DNA of 64,000 nt from Pseudomonas bubulae. GTDB lineage: Bacteria > Pseudomonadota > Gammaproteobacteria > Pseudomonadales > Pseudomonadaceae. The translations under genes and the position numbers were made by a program. This document shows, piece by piece, positions 44,643-53,566 of this stretch (the first letter of the stretch is position 1; every line of letters begins with the position of its first letter). The notes below the pieces were generated by a model. That model searched no databases, had not been told where the DNA came from, and worked only from the letters and a program-made list of their open reading frames with translations. The DNA is taken from contig NZ_UYJA01000001.1 of NCBI RefSeq assembly GCF_900618535.1, forward strand, positions 806,001 through 870,000. The letters are read 5' to 3'.

Positions 44643-47600
44643 AAATCCTCGCCATTCGCCTGAAAAACCTTGCCTCCCTGGCGGGCCCCTTTGAACTGGA
44701 CTTTACCGCCGAACCTTTGGCCAGTGCCGGCCTGTTCGCCATTACCGGCCCCACCGGCGCCGGTAAAAGCACCCTGCTCGACGCCCTGTGCCTGGCCCTG
44801 TTTGGCGCCGTGCCACGGCTGAACAACACCGGTCGCGATGCCAAAGTGCCGGATGCCGACGGTGAAATCACCACCGGCGACCCGCGCACCCTGCTGCGCC
44901 GCGGCACCGGTGAAGGCTATGCCGAAGTGGATTTTGTCGGTATCGACGGGCGCCGCTACCGCGCCCGCTGGGAAGCCAACCGCGCCCGCGAGAAGGCCAC
45001 CGGCAAGCTGCAGGCCAGCCGCCAGAGCCTGCGCGACCTGGACAGCGATCAACTGCTGGCCAGCCAGAAAGGCGATTACAAAGTCCAGCTCGAAGCGCGC
45101 CTGGGCTTGAACTTCGAACAGTTCACCCGTGCGGTGATGCTGGCGCAAAGCGAATTCAGCGCCTTTCTCAAGGCCGATGACAACGAGCGCAGTGAACTGC
45201 TGGAAAAGCTCACCGACACGGCCCTTTATACGCGCCTGGGCAAGCGTGCCTTCGACAAGGCCAAAGAAGCCCGGGAAGCGCTCAAGCAACTCAAAGACCA
45301 GGCTGTGGGCATTACCCCCCTGGAACCCGAAGCCCGTGCCGAACTGGACCGACAGTTCAACGAAGCGCAGCAACAGCTGAAAAACCGGCAGGGCCAGCTC
45401 AAACAGCTAGAGCTGCAACAGACCTGGCTCAACACCCTGGGCGAACTGCAAGCACAGCGCCAGAGCGCGGCCGAGCAACTGCAACAGGCACAAACCCTGT
45501 TCGACAGCCAGGCCGGACAGCGCCAGACCCTGCATCTGCTTGAGCAACTGGCGCCGCAACGGCATCAATTTGCCCGCCTTGCCGAGCTAAATGGGCAACT
45601 GAACCCGCTGGCCGAGCACATCGGCGCCCAGCTGCAGCAACAGACCGAACTGAGCCAGCGCCAGGTCCAGCTGCAAGCCCAGGTGCAAAGCGCCACGCTG
45701 GCGGCAACCCAGGCACAGACGCAGCAACGGGAAGCCGCACCGCAGGTCCAGCAAGCCCTGCTGGAACAAGCCAACTTCGATCGCATGACCCAGGCCCTGA
45801 GCACCCAACAAGCCCTCGAGCAGCAGGCTGAACAGGCCTGCAGCACAGGCCAGCAGGCACTCAATGCCCTGCTTGAGCGCCAGCAGCAAGGCACCGAACG
45901 CCTGGCGCACATAGCCACACAACTCGAACACAGCCGCGAACTGGCGCCACTGACCAGCGCCTGGGACGCCTATCGCCCCCGGCTGCAACACTTGGTGCGG
46001 CTGAGCAATAACCTCACTACCGGGCGCAAGGAACTGCCCGGCCTTGAACAACGCGCCCAGCAGGCCACGCAACAACTGACCGAGCTGCGCAACAGCCTGG
46101 AAATCCTGTTCCAGGAAGCAGGCGCCGAGCCCCATGCGGTCAACGAGCAAATCCAGACCCTGGGCAGCCTGCTCCAGGACAACCGCCAGCAGCAGCGCGC
46201 CTTTGAAGAGCTGCAACGCCTGTGCAGCACCCGGCAGACCCTCGACAATCGCCTGCTGGCGTTACACACCAAACTGCAGGCACTGCACGCCGAGCGCGAA
46301 ACATTGGTCGAGCAAGGCAACCAGACCAAAAGTCAGTACGAGGCTGCCGAGCAAGCCCTGCAAATCACCCGCCAGCTACTGGAGCGCCAGCGCCTGGCCC
46401 GTAGCGCCAGCGTTGAAGAGCTGCGCGAACAACTGCAGGACGATCAGCCCTGCCCGGTATGCGGCAGCCACGAACACCCCTACCACCAGCCCGAAGCCTT
46501 GTTGCACAGCTTGTCCCGCCACGATGAACGGGAAGAAACCAACGCCCGTCAAACCGTAGACGGGCTTAAAGAAACACTGGATCAGTTGCGCGATAAATTC
46601 AGCGCAATGAAAGCGCAGATCCAGGAACTGCGTGTGCAACATCAACACCTCATTGAAGAACAACAGGCCCTCGCGCCGAGCCTTGAAGCGCATCCACTGC
46701 ATCAACAGTGGCAGGCCCAGGCCCCGGACAAGCGCGCCCAATGGCTGACCCTGCGCCTGAACCAGTTGCAGCACAGCATCAGCCAGGACGAGCAGCGCCA
46801 GAACGTCCTGCTTGGCCTGCAAAAGGAAGCGGCCCACCTGCAGCAACAAGTGCAGCGCTGCAGCGAGACCAGCCAGCTCGCTGGCCAGCAACTGGCAGAG
46901 CAGCAATTACACCTCAATGCCGACAGCCAGCGCCTTGAGGACGAGCTGCGCGAATTTGCCAGCCTGCTGCCACCGGCCACCCTCAATGCCCTGCGCGACA
47001 ACGCATCCGCCTGCTTTATAAGCCTCGACCAGCAAGTGGCTGAGCGAGTGGCCCAACTCGATCAGCAGCGCGACGAGCAGAACGAGCAGGCGCAGCGGGC
47101 CAGCAGCATCGAGCGCGAGCAGTATCAGCAAGCCAATCGCAACAAGGAACTGGACGCCCTGCAGCGCAGCGTCAGCGAACTGAAGGCCCAGCAACAGGCC
47201 AGCCAGCACAGCCTCAAGGCGTTGCTGGGTGACTACAGCAGCGCCGAACAGTGGCAGCAGGCCCTGGAGCAGGCTGTCGAACAGGCCCGCACGGTCCAGA
47301 CCCAGGCAGGGCAAACCTTGCAGGTCACCGCCAACCAGTTGCTGCAACTGGCCGCCGAGCTCAAATCCGGCCAGGAGCGCCTGCAGGCCTTGCAGCAGGA
47401 ACACGCCAACCTGAGCGCCCGGCTCAGCGAATGGCGCGCGCTGCACAGCGAACTTGATGACAACCAACTGCAACAGTTGCTCAGTTACGACGACACACAG
47501 GTGCGCGAACTGCGTCAGCAACTGCAAAACGGCGAAAAAGCCGTCGAGCAAGCCCGCGTACTGCTGCAGGAGCGCGAACAGCGCCTGGCCCAACACCAGG

Positions 47601-48280
47601 CGCAAGCCAATGGCAACCTGGACGCCGACGTCCTCAACCAGGCACTGGCCGAACTCACTGCGCAGATCAGCGCCAGCGAACAGCAGATCGCCGAACTGCG
47701 CGCACAACAGGCAGAAGACCAGAGGCGCCAGGACGTCAATCAGGCGCTTGGGCAACGTATCGCCCAAGCCGACAGCGAATGGCAACGCTGGGCGCGCCTC
47801 AGCGAGCTGATCGGCTCGGGCAGCGGCGACAAATTCCGCAAGATCGCCCAGGCCTACAACCTCGACCTGCTGGTGCATCACGCCAACGCGCAATTGCGCC
47901 AGTTGGTACGCCGCTACCGCCTCAAGCGTGGCGGCAGCATGCTTGGCCTGCTGGTGATGGACACCGAAATGGGTGACGAGCTGCGCTCGGTGCATTCGCT
48001 GTCGGGGGGTGAAACGTTCCTGGTGTCGCTGGCCCTGGCCCTGGGGCTGGCGTCGATGGCCTCCAGCACCCTGAAAATCGAATCGCTGTTTATCGACGAA
48101 GGCTTTGGCAGCCTCGACCCCGAGTCACTGCAACTGGCCATGGACGCCCTGGACGGCCTGCAGGCCCAGGGGCGCAAGGTGGGGGTGATTTCCCATGTGC
48201 AGGAAATGCATGAACGCATCCCGGTGCAAATCCAGGTGCAGCGCCAGGGCAACGGCTTGAGCACCGTGGAGGTGAAATGA
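44639..48280 (+). CDS. sbcC: exonuclease SbcCD ATPase subunit
   Basis: A 1213-residue SMC-like ATPase, the Rad50-type partner of SbcD. The N-terminal Walker A is GPTGAGKST, long heptad-rich coiled coils follow, and the zinc hook is C605-P-V-C608. The C-terminal lobe has the ABC signature LSGGETFLVSLALALGLASM and Walker B LFIDEGFGSLD. Glutamine is unusually frequent in the coiled coils. It overlaps sbcD upstream and the GST gene downstream by four bases each, so the three form one translational unit. Confidence 0.97.
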   Translation: MKILAIRLKNLASLAGPFELDFTAEPLASAGLFAITGPTGAGKSTLLDALCLALFGAVPRLNNTGRDAKVPDADGEITTGDPRTLLRRGTGEGYAEVDFVGIDGRRYRARWEANRAREKATGKLQASRQSLRDLDSDQLLASQKGDYKVQLEARLGLNFEQFTRAVMLAQSEFSAFLKADDNERSELLEKLTDTALYTRLGKRAFDKAKEAREALKQLKDQAVGITPLEPEARAELDRQFNEAQQQLKNRQGQLKQLELQQTWLNTLGELQAQRQSAAEQLQQAQTLFDSQAGQRQTLHLLEQLAPQRHQFARLAELNGQLNPLAEHIGAQLQQQTELSQRQVQLQAQVQSATLAATQAQTQQREAAPQVQQALLEQANFDRMTQALSTQQALEQQAEQACSTGQQALNALLERQQQGTERLAHIATQLEHSRELAPLTSAWDAYRPRLQHLVRLSNNLTTGRKELPGLEQRAQQATQQLTELRNSLEILFQEAGAEPHAVNEQIQTLGSLLQDNRQQQRAFEELQRLCSTRQTLDNRLLALHTKLQALHAERETLVEQGNQTKSQYEAAEQALQITRQLLERQRLARSASVEELREQLQDDQPCPVCGSHEHPYHQPEALLHSLSRHDEREETNARQTVDGLKETLDQLRDKFSAMKAQIQELRVQHQHLIEEQQALAPSLEAHPLHQQWQAQAPDKRAQWLTLRLNQLQHSISQDEQRQNVLLGLQKEAAHLQQQVQRCSETSQLAGQQLAEQQLHLNADSQRLEDELREFASLLPPATLNALRDNASACFISLDQQVAERVAQLDQQRDEQNEQAQRASSIEREQYQQANRNKELDALQRSVSELKAQQQASQHSLKALLGDYSSAEQWQQALEQAVEQARTVQTQAGQTLQVTANQLLQLAAELKSGQERLQALQQEHANLSARLSEWRALHSELDDNQLQQLLSYDDTQVRELRQQLQNGEKAVEQARVLLQEREQRLAQHQAQANGNLDADVLNQALAELTAQISASEQQIAELRAQQAEDQRRQDVNQALGQRIAQADSEWQRWARLSELIGSGSGDKFRKIAQAYNLDLLVHHANAQLRQLVRRYRLKRGGSMLGLLVMDTEMGDELRSVHSLSGGETFLVSLALALGLASMASSTLKIESLFIDEGFGSLDPESLQLAMDALDGLQAQGRKVGVISHVQEMHERIPVQIQVQRQGNGLSTVEVK

Positions 48281-48924
48281 ACCGGCACCTGCTTTATTCC
48301 TTCCGCCGCTGCCCCTATGCCATGCGGGCCCGCATGGCCTTGCGTTACAGCGGCGTGCCGTTATCGATTGTCGAAGTCAGCCTCAAGGCCAAGCCGACCG
48401 AAATGCTCGCGGCCTCGCCCAAGGGCACGGTGCCGGTGCTGGTCTGTGCTGATGGCCGGGTGATCGAACAAAGCCTGGAAATCATGCTCTGGGCGCTGGG
48501 CCAACATGACCCGGACAACTGGCTGCAAGCGGATCACAGGGGGCTGATCGAGGCGAATGACAGCGTGTTCAAGGTACTCCTCGATCGCTACAAATACGCC
48601 ATTCGCTATCCGGAGCATCCGATGGAGCATTACCGGGCTCAGGGTGTCGAGTATTTGCAGCGGCTGGAAGATGTGCTGGCGCACACGCCGTACCTTGCAG
48701 GGTCTGCGCTGGGTCTTGCCGATGTGGCTCTGGCGCCTTTTGTTCGGCAGTTTGCCCATGTCGATCGCGAGTGGTTTGCGCAGGCGCCCTTGCCGCACTT
48801 GAATGCCTGGCTGGAGCGGTTTCTGGCTTCTGACCTGTTTGCTTCGGCGATGGCCAAAAGCCCCTCACCCAGCCCTCTCCCGGAGGGAGAGGGGACTGAG
48901 CACACGCGACTTCATGACCACTGA
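48277..48924 (+). CDS. glutathione S-transferase family protein with repeat-encoded C-terminus
   Basis: A 215-residue GST-fold protein. The thioredoxin-like half begins MNRHLLYSFRRCPYAMRARM, with C12-P-Y in the active-site position, and contains the cis-proline KGTVPVL and the helix start EQSLEIMLWAL. The helical half ends near LERFLASDLFASAMA at about residue 193. The last 22 residues (KSPSPSPLPEGEGTEHTRL...) are not GST-like: they are read from the left arm of a dispersed inverted repeat (48856-48972), and the stop lies in the repeat loop. It overlaps sbcC by four bases. Confidence 0.88.
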   Translation: MNRHLLYSFRRCPYAMRARMALRYSGVPLSIVEVSLKAKPTEMLAASPKGTVPVLVCADGRVIEQSLEIMLWALGQHDPDNWLQADHRGLIEANDSVFKVLLDRYKYAIRYPEHPMEHYRAQGVEYLQRLEDVLAHTPYLAGSALGLADVALAPFVRQFAHVDREWFAQAPLPHLNAWLERFLASDLFASAMAKSPSPSPLPEGEGTEHTRLHDH

Positions 48925-48972
48925 TAATCAGCTCCCTCTCCCTCCGGGAGAGGGTTGGGGTGAGGGGCTTTT
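48856..48972. repeat. dispersed inverted repeat (family III)
   Basis: Two near-perfect arms of about 39 bases, AAAAGCCCCTCACCCAGCCC... and its complement, flank a 39-base loop. The left arm is inside the GST coding region. The right side ends in GGGGCTTTTG and can terminate transcription from both directions. The same core is at 26269. Confidence 0.88.
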
Positions 48973-48981
48973 GATTCAGGC

Positions 48982-49524
48982 TCAACCCTGCTTGCCCCGC
49001 ACCATGCTCTGCAACACCCCGTCGCGCCTCACCCAGCCATGAAACAGCGCCGCTGCCAAATGGGCCAGGACGGTAAAAAACAGCAAATAAGCCAGAAACG
49101 TATGCGCTTTGCGCAACGATGCAAACACCCTGGGATCAGCCGGCAGAATACCCGGCAACTGCAATGAACCGCCGAGCATGACCGGGTCCCCCGCTGCCGA
49201 AATCATCGCCCAGCCCACCAGCGGCAACACCAGCATCAAGGCATACAGCAACAGATGGGACAGCTTGGCCGCCAGCACCTGTACCCCAGGCAGATCTGCA
49301 GGCAACGGCGGCTGGCGGGTAGCAAAACGCACAAACAGGCGCACCACCACCAGCAACAGGATGGCGATACCCAAGGGCTTGTGCAGATTGAGCAGCCATT
49401 CATGCCGCTGCGACACCGAAGCCGCCATACCTGCGCCGATAAACAGCATGGCAATAATCATCAGCGCCATCAGCCAGTGCAGCAGGCGCGCCACCGGGGC
49501 GAAATGCTTAGTGGGTGCGCTCAT
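48982..49524 (-). CDS. cytochrome b561
   Basis: A 180-residue four-helix di-heme membrane protein of the bacterial cytochrome b561 (CybB) family. Histidine ligands occur in RLLHWLMALMI, LNLHKPLGIAI, KLSHLLLYAL and KAHTFLAYLLF. It overlaps the catalase-family gene by four bases and is downstream of it, so it probably passes quinol electrons to the periplasm, where the catalase-like partner is predicted to sit. Confidence 0.92.
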   Translation of the reverse strand: MSAPTKHFAPVARLLHWLMALMIIAMLFIGAGMAASVSQRHEWLLNLHKPLGIAILLLVVVRLFVRFATRQPPLPADLPGVQVLAAKLSHLLLYALMLVLPLVGWAMISAAGDPVMLGGSLQLPGILPADPRVFASLRKAHTFLAYLLFFTVLAHLAAALFHGWVRRDGVLQSMVRGKQG

Positions 49525-50603
49525 GGCCGTGTCTCCTTGGGTAGCTGGTCAACTTCGCTGGTGCGTCGTACATAGGAACTGGCATAGGCCGCCGAGCGCG
49601 CCGCCAGCAAGGGGTCAGCCGAGCCCTCTATGCCACTGGGCAAAATCAGCGGATCGTAATTGATATCGCGGCATTCGCCGTCGTTCTGCGCCTGGGCCTT
49701 AACCAGTACCAGGGTGCCTGCATCCACCACCTTGCGCCCCGCTGGCCAGGCCTTGCTGGCATCAGTGGTCGGGTCACCCGCCTCGGCCAATGTCAGGTTG
49801 AACTGCCATTTCAAAGGCCCCGCCGCCAGGCGTTTATCCAGATCCTGCTCCAGATAATCGGCATCGTCGGGCGCCGCAGCACCCGGCGCGTCCTGCCCCA
49901 ACGGCACCACACCCCAGCGCACCGCCTGCCGCTGCCCGGCTGCGTTGACCAGATAAAACGCATTGATCCCGTTATAGCTCTCGGTGGCATAGCTGGCCGA
50001 GGGTTTCGCGGTTTTGACCCATTGCAAAAAGGCCGCCGTTTCCGGGTGCGCGGCAAAAAACGCCGGCATGGCACCGGGCGCAGGCTTGCCCGTGGCCGCT
50101 TCTGGGGCACCGGCTTGCAGCATCTGGTAGAACGCCTCAGGCGTGCCCACCGGGAACACCGGCATGCTGTTCATCCCTGTACGCCATTGCTGACCATTGG
50201 CCTGGGTAAAGCGCAGGGCAAAACTGCGGATCGGCACACTGCTGTCGGGGGCATAGGGGTTGCCACTGGGCAAGGCAAAGCGCCCGACCACCGGCGTACG
50301 CCCGGTACCGAATACCTGCGCGGTAGACAACCCCTGCGCAGCACCATTGCCCTCAAAATAACCCGCCACGCACAGGCCCTTGGCATGGTTACGCCGGTAA
50401 CCTGGATGCACGCCGTTATTGTGTTCCAGCGCATTGACCAGCTTGCCGGGGCTCAAACGCTGCGGGTCCAGCGTGCCGTTGACGTAATAGAACCCGCCGA
50501 GGATAACCGCCACCACCCCTCCGATGCCCGCCAGGCGCAACAGCACACTGGCAGGACTCAACGGGGGTGTGGCGGGCCGCACAGGCGGCAATTGATCGAC
50601 CAT
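49521..50603 (-). CDS. membrane-anchored catalase-family peroxidase (SrpA-like)
   Basis: A 360-residue heme protein of the small catalase-related peroxidase group. A single N-terminal membrane anchor (about 21-42) would place the catalytic domain in the periplasm. The distal histidine is H73 in RRNHAKGLCVAG, equivalent to the catalase V-V-H-A-K-G motif, and the proximal heme tyrosine is probably Y340 in RSAAYASSYVRR. I start at the ATG at 50603 because the frame opening at 50678 lies upstream of the predicted promoter. It is cotranscribed with cytochrome b561 and diverges from an ECF sigma gene. Confidence 0.9.
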   Translation of the reverse strand: MVDQLPPVRPATPPLSPASVLLRLAGIGGVVAVILGGFYYVNGTLDPQRLSPGKLVNALEHNNGVHPGYRRNHAKGLCVAGYFEGNGAAQGLSTAQVFGTGRTPVVGRFALPSGNPYAPDSSVPIRSFALRFTQANGQQWRTGMNSMPVFPVGTPEAFYQMLQAGAPEAATGKPAPGAMPAFFAAHPETAAFLQWVKTAKPSASYATESYNGINAFYLVNAAGQRQAVRWGVVPLGQDAPGAAAPDDADYLEQDLDKRLAAGPLKWQFNLTLAEAGDPTTDASKAWPAGRKVVDAGTLVLVKAQAQNDGECRDINYDPLILPSGIEGSADPLLAARSAAYASSYVRRTSEVDQLPKETRP

Positions 50604-50647
50604 ATAAAACTCCGGGGCCACAGGACCGTGAGGTGAATGACCTATAG

Positions 50648-50672
50648 GACGCAGGCCGCAAAACCTTATTCC
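50648..50672 (-). promoter_or_regulatory. ECF-type promoter of the catalase-b561 operon
   Basis: Read on the minus strand: GGAAT (50672-50668), 16 bases, CGTC (50651-50648). The spacing and both boxes are identical to the plus-strand promoter at 50707. Transcription would begin near 50640, about 37 bases before the chosen start codon. Confidence 0.7.
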
Positions 50673-50706
50673 AGCCATGAACGATTAATTTTTTTCGACA
50701 ACACCG

Positions 50707-50731
50707 GGAATAAGGCCTCATCCTGAACGTC
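50707..50731 (+). promoter_or_regulatory. ECF-type promoter of the sigma/anti-sigma operon
   Basis: GGAAT (50707-50711), 16-base spacer, CGTC (50728-50731). GGAATAA-type -35 and CGTC -10 boxes are classic for ECF sigma factors, so the sigma gene is probably autoregulated. The start codon at 50765 lies about 26 bases past the predicted transcription start. Confidence 0.7.
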
Positions 50732-50764
50732 TTGCCTGCACCCACCCAGTCATTTGGCCAGACG

Positions 50765-51271
50765 ATGACCTCACTTGATGAGCAACTGCGTGAACTGATC
50801 CCGCGCCTGCGGCGCTTCGCCCTGTCGCTGACCCGTCATGCCAGCAATGCCGACGACCTGGTGCAAAACTGCCTGGAGCGAGCCCTTGGCAGCGTGGCCG
50901 ATAAACGCCCTGACGGTGACTTGCGCGCCTGGCTGTTCACCATCCTGTATCGCCAGTTTGTCGACAACCACCGGCGGTCACGGCGCTATGCGCGCATGCT
51001 GGAATTTTTTACCGGCCGCGATGACACCCAGCCTTCGACTGAACGCACGGTACTTGCCCAATCGACACTCGAAGCCTTCGACCAATTGGCCACCGAACAG
51101 CGCGCCCTGCTGTTGTGGGTGTCGGTGGAGGGTTTGAGCTACAAACAAGTGGCCGAAATACTCGACGTGCCGATCGGCACCGTCATGTCGCGCCTGTCCA
51201 GAGCGCGCAACGCCTTGCGCCAACTCAGCGAGGGCGAAATCACCCGCCCTGCCCTGCGGAGACTCAAATGA
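50765..51271 (+). CDS. ECF-family RNA polymerase sigma factor
   Basis: A 168-residue sigma factor with region 2 (LRRFALSLTRHASNADDLVQ, RAWLFTILYRQFVDNHRRSRR) and region 4 (FDQLATEQRALLLWVSVEGLSYKQVAEILDVPIGTVMSRLSRARNALRQ). The ATG at 50765 is used because the frame opening at 50732 would lie almost on the transcription start of the ECF-like promoter. The stop overlaps the next start by ATGA, coupling it to a membrane anti-sigma factor. The divergent catalase-family operon has a matching promoter and is the likely regulon. Confidence 0.93.
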   Translation: MTSLDEQLRELIPRLRRFALSLTRHASNADDLVQNCLERALGSVADKRPDGDLRAWLFTILYRQFVDNHRRSRRYARMLEFFTGRDDTQPSTERTVLAQSTLEAFDQLATEQRALLLWVSVEGLSYKQVAEILDVPIGTVMSRLSRARNALRQLSEGEITRPALRRLK

Positions 51272-51999
51272 TCAGCATCCCGCCCAGCGAGCGCGACCTT
51301 CATGCTTACGTCGATCACGCGCTCAGCGATGCTCAACGCCATCAAGTTGAGCTTTATCTGCAAGCCAACCCGCCTATCGCCGCCCAGGTCGAAGCCTGGC
51401 AGCGCGATGCACAGAACCTGCGCTCTGCGTTGAACCAAGACTTGCTGCAACCGGCCAACCCGGCACTTGACCCGACGGCCCTGCGCCAGCGCCAGCGCCG
51501 ACAATCACGGCGCCACTGGGCCAGTGCGGCGGTGCTGCTGATTGCCGTGAGTGTGGGTGGGCTGGGGGGCTGGCAAGCCCGACAAATCATCCAGCCTGGC
51601 AGCCTGCCCATGAGCGACGCCCTGGCAGCCCATCGCATGTTTGCCGAGCAGGGTTTTTTGCCCGCGGACTATAACGTCGTGCAAAGCAGCGAGATGCAAG
51701 GTTGGGTTGACCGTTACTTCAGCCACGCCGAACGCTTGCCGGATCTGACGGGCGCAGGCTTCAGACCGGTGAGCAGTCGCCTGCTGACCACCGACCAGGG
51801 CGGCGCAGCGATGGTGTTATACCAGGATCGGCAAGGGCGCCAGATCAGCTTCTATATCCGTCCGCCTGGGCCACACAACAGCCTGTTGCCACGGGGTAAC
51901 CGCCAGGATGGCGAACTGCAGGCCCAGTACTGGTCCGGCCCTGGCTACAACTACGCCATGGTTGGCCCGGCCGGGTTGCTGGAGACGGTGAAGCTTTAA
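51268..51999 (+). CDS. transmembrane anti-sigma factor
   Basis: A 243-residue inner-membrane anti-sigma factor. The cytoplasmic N-terminus (SERDLHAYVDHALSDAQRHQVELYL) matches the anti-sigma fold but lacks the H-x3-C-x2-C zinc motif. One membrane segment lies at about 88-108 (WASAAVLLIAVSVGGLGGW), then a periplasmic domain of about 135 residues with no recognised sensor motif. It overlaps the sigma gene and is presumed to hold the sigma factor until an oxidative or envelope signal arrives. Confidence 0.88.
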   Translation: MISIPPSERDLHAYVDHALSDAQRHQVELYLQANPPIAAQVEAWQRDAQNLRSALNQDLLQPANPALDPTALRQRQRRQSRRHWASAAVLLIAVSVGGLGGWQARQIIQPGSLPMSDALAAHRMFAEQGFLPADYNVVQSSEMQGWVDRYFSHAERLPDLTGAGFRPVSSRLLTTDQGGAAMVLYQDRQGRQISFYIRPPGPHNSLLPRGNRQDGELQAQYWSGPGYNYAMVGPAGLLETVKL

Positions 52000-52016
52000 A
52001 CGGCGCACAAGTATTT

Positions 52017-52066
52017 CGTAGCAGCTGCCGAAGGAACGCAGTCTCGTTCCTTCGGCAGCTGCTACG
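52017..52066. terminator. perfect 22-bp hairpin (REP family II core)
   Basis: CGTAGCAGCTGCCGAAGGAACG pairs perfectly with its complement across a six-base loop. It lies between the convergent anti-sigma gene and the small secreted-protein gene and probably ends both transcripts. Confidence 0.75.
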
Positions 52067-52078
52067 GATAGCGTGCTC

Positions 52079-52252
52079 TCAAGAGCGGGTTTTATGATTC
52101 AGCGCCGCATAAAAATGGGCGCTTTGTTGCAGGTATTTCTGGGTATAGGCCGCGGACTTTTTGTCGCCAAGCACCGGGGTCGCGCTGGCAGGCAAAGCCA
52201 CAGTAGCGGAGATGGCTGAAGCAGCAATTACAGAGAACAGATTGAAGTTCAT
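52079..52252 (-). CDS. small secreted protein, function unknown
   Basis: A 57-residue protein with a signal peptide (MNFNLFSVIAASAISATVALPASA) and a mature part of about 33 residues, TPVLGDKKSAAYTQKYLQQS and on. The ATG at 52252 begins the signal sequence; the frame extends to 52342 but those 30 residues are polar. I do not recognise a family. It lies behind a lactonase-fold gene on the same strand, separated by a hairpin at 52353. Confidence 0.6.
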   Translation of the reverse strand: MNFNLFSVIAASAISATVALPASATPVLGDKKSAAYTQKYLQQSAHFYAALNHKTRS

Positions 52253-52352
52253 GGCACTAACCCTCGACGATTCAGTTGGTTTGCTTGCCTTTTCAGGCCG
52301 TGCAACCAACTTAACGCCAAGGGCGATCGTGCAGAAATTCATTGCAGCACTA

Positions 52353-52379
52353 GCCTCTATCAGCGCAATTGATAGAGGC
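52353..52379. terminator. hairpin after the lactonase-fold gene
   Basis: GCCTCTATCA-GCGCAAT-TGATAGAGGC is a perfect 10-bp stem 15 bases past the minus-strand stop. No clear T-run follows, so termination or mRNA 3' protection are both possible. Confidence 0.55.
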
Positions 52380-52393
52380 CAGCACGCCCTTGA

Positions 52394-53566
52394 TTACGGG
52401 CGGTTGATAAATTTCACATCAGACGGCGCGTCCATTGCCAGGGACTGCACGGCCTTGCCCAGCTTGCCGCTGGCAGGATCACGCTCAAGCACCACAATGG
52501 CATTGCTCATCTGGTTGGCAATCAGCAAAAACTTGCCATTGGGGCTCAGGGCAAACTCGCGCGGGTGATCACCCTCCACCGAGCGGCGCTGGACTTCAGT
52601 CAACTCGCCATTGCCCGGATCGATCGCAAACACCAGGATTTCATTGGCCTTGCCACGGTTGCTGACATACAGGAAACGGCCGTCAGGTGAAGCATGCACA
52701 GCACCGGCGGCACGGTTTTGCGCAGGCATACCCTGAGCCAGATCCACCACCTGACGCTGCTTGAGCTGGCCATCGGCATAGTCGAACACAAACACCTGGG
52801 CACTCATTTCAGTGGTCAGGTACGCATGCTTGCCATCTTTGGAAAACAGCAGATGACGCGGCCCACTACCTGCCGGCAACTCAATGAAGGCCGGTGCCGC
52901 GGCTACCAGTGGATGCTCCGGGCTGGCTACCGGGTCGTAACGATAGACAAACACCTTGTCTGCACCCAGGTCACTGGCGTACACAAACTTGCCATCGGGC
53001 GAGGACACCACCGAATGCACATGCGCCGACATCTGCCGCTCGGGGTTGACCCGACTGGCCGGGTGGCTGCTCATCTGGGTCACAGGTTGCAACTGACCTT
53101 CGGCGTCGATCGGCAATACCGCCAGGCTGCCGCCAGGGTCGGCGTGAACCCCGTAGTTGGCCACAAACAGATAACGCTCGTCGGCGCTCAGGCTGGAGTG
53201 GGTCGGCTCTTCGCCCAAGGTCTTGACCTGGTTGATCAGCGTCAGCGCGTTGGTTTTCGGATCGATGGCAACGCTACTGGCGCGCCCGACCACATCGGCC
53301 TGGCCCTGACCGTTTTCATTGACCACAAACAGGCGGGTCTGGTCTTTGGACAGGGTCAGCCACGAAGGGTTGGCAGCCTTGAACACTTGCAGCGGCTCAG
53401 GGGTGATATGCCCCTTGGCACTGTCAAACTGCAGGCGGTAGATACCCTGGCTTTTGCCCTGGGTATAGGAACCCACCAGCAGTTCGACTTCATCGCGGGA
53501 CTCGGCCTGGGCCGACATCGCGCCCACGCTCAGCGCCATCAGCATTGGCAGCGATTTAAACTTCAT
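52394..53566 (-). CDS. secreted lactonase-fold beta-propeller protein
   Basis: A 390-residue protein with a signal peptide (FKSLPMLMALSVGAMSAQA) and a seven-bladed propeller of the 6-phosphogluconolactonase/YbhE family. Repeated blades carry S-x-D-x-x-x-L/F-V-x-N patterns (LSKDQTRLFVVNENG, LSADERYLFVANYG, SSPDGKFVYASDLG, ASPDGRFLYVSNRG, LSPNGKFLLIANQ). Export makes a role in the cytoplasmic pentose-phosphate route unlikely; an extracytoplasmic lactone is possible. The ATG at 53566 starts the signal peptide and overlaps the end of the upstream gene by 11 bases. Confidence 0.85.
   Translation of the reverse strand: MKFKSLPMLMALSVGAMSAQAESRDEVELLVGSYTQGKSQGIYRLQFDSAKGHITPEPLQVFKAANPSWLTLSKDQTRLFVVNENGQGQADVVGRASSVAIDPKTNALTLINQVKTLGEEPTHSSLSADERYLFVANYGVHADPGGSLAVLPIDAEGQLQPVTQMSSHPASRVNPERQMSAHVHSVVSSPDGKFVYASDLGADKVFVYRYDPVASPEHPLVAAAPAFIELPAGSGPRHLLFSKDGKHAYLTTEMSAQVFVFDYADGQLKQRQVVDLAQGMPAQNRAAGAVHASPDGRFLYVSNRGKANEILVFAIDPGNGELTEVQRRSVEGDHPREFALSPNGKFLLIANQMSNAIVVLERDPASGKLGKAVQSLAMDAPSDVKFINRP

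Noticed and set aside
52394..53566. Cytoplasmic 6-phosphogluconolactonase (pgl)
   Set aside because: The protein has a signal peptide and no pentose-phosphate or Entner-Doudoroff neighbours, so only the fold is claimed.
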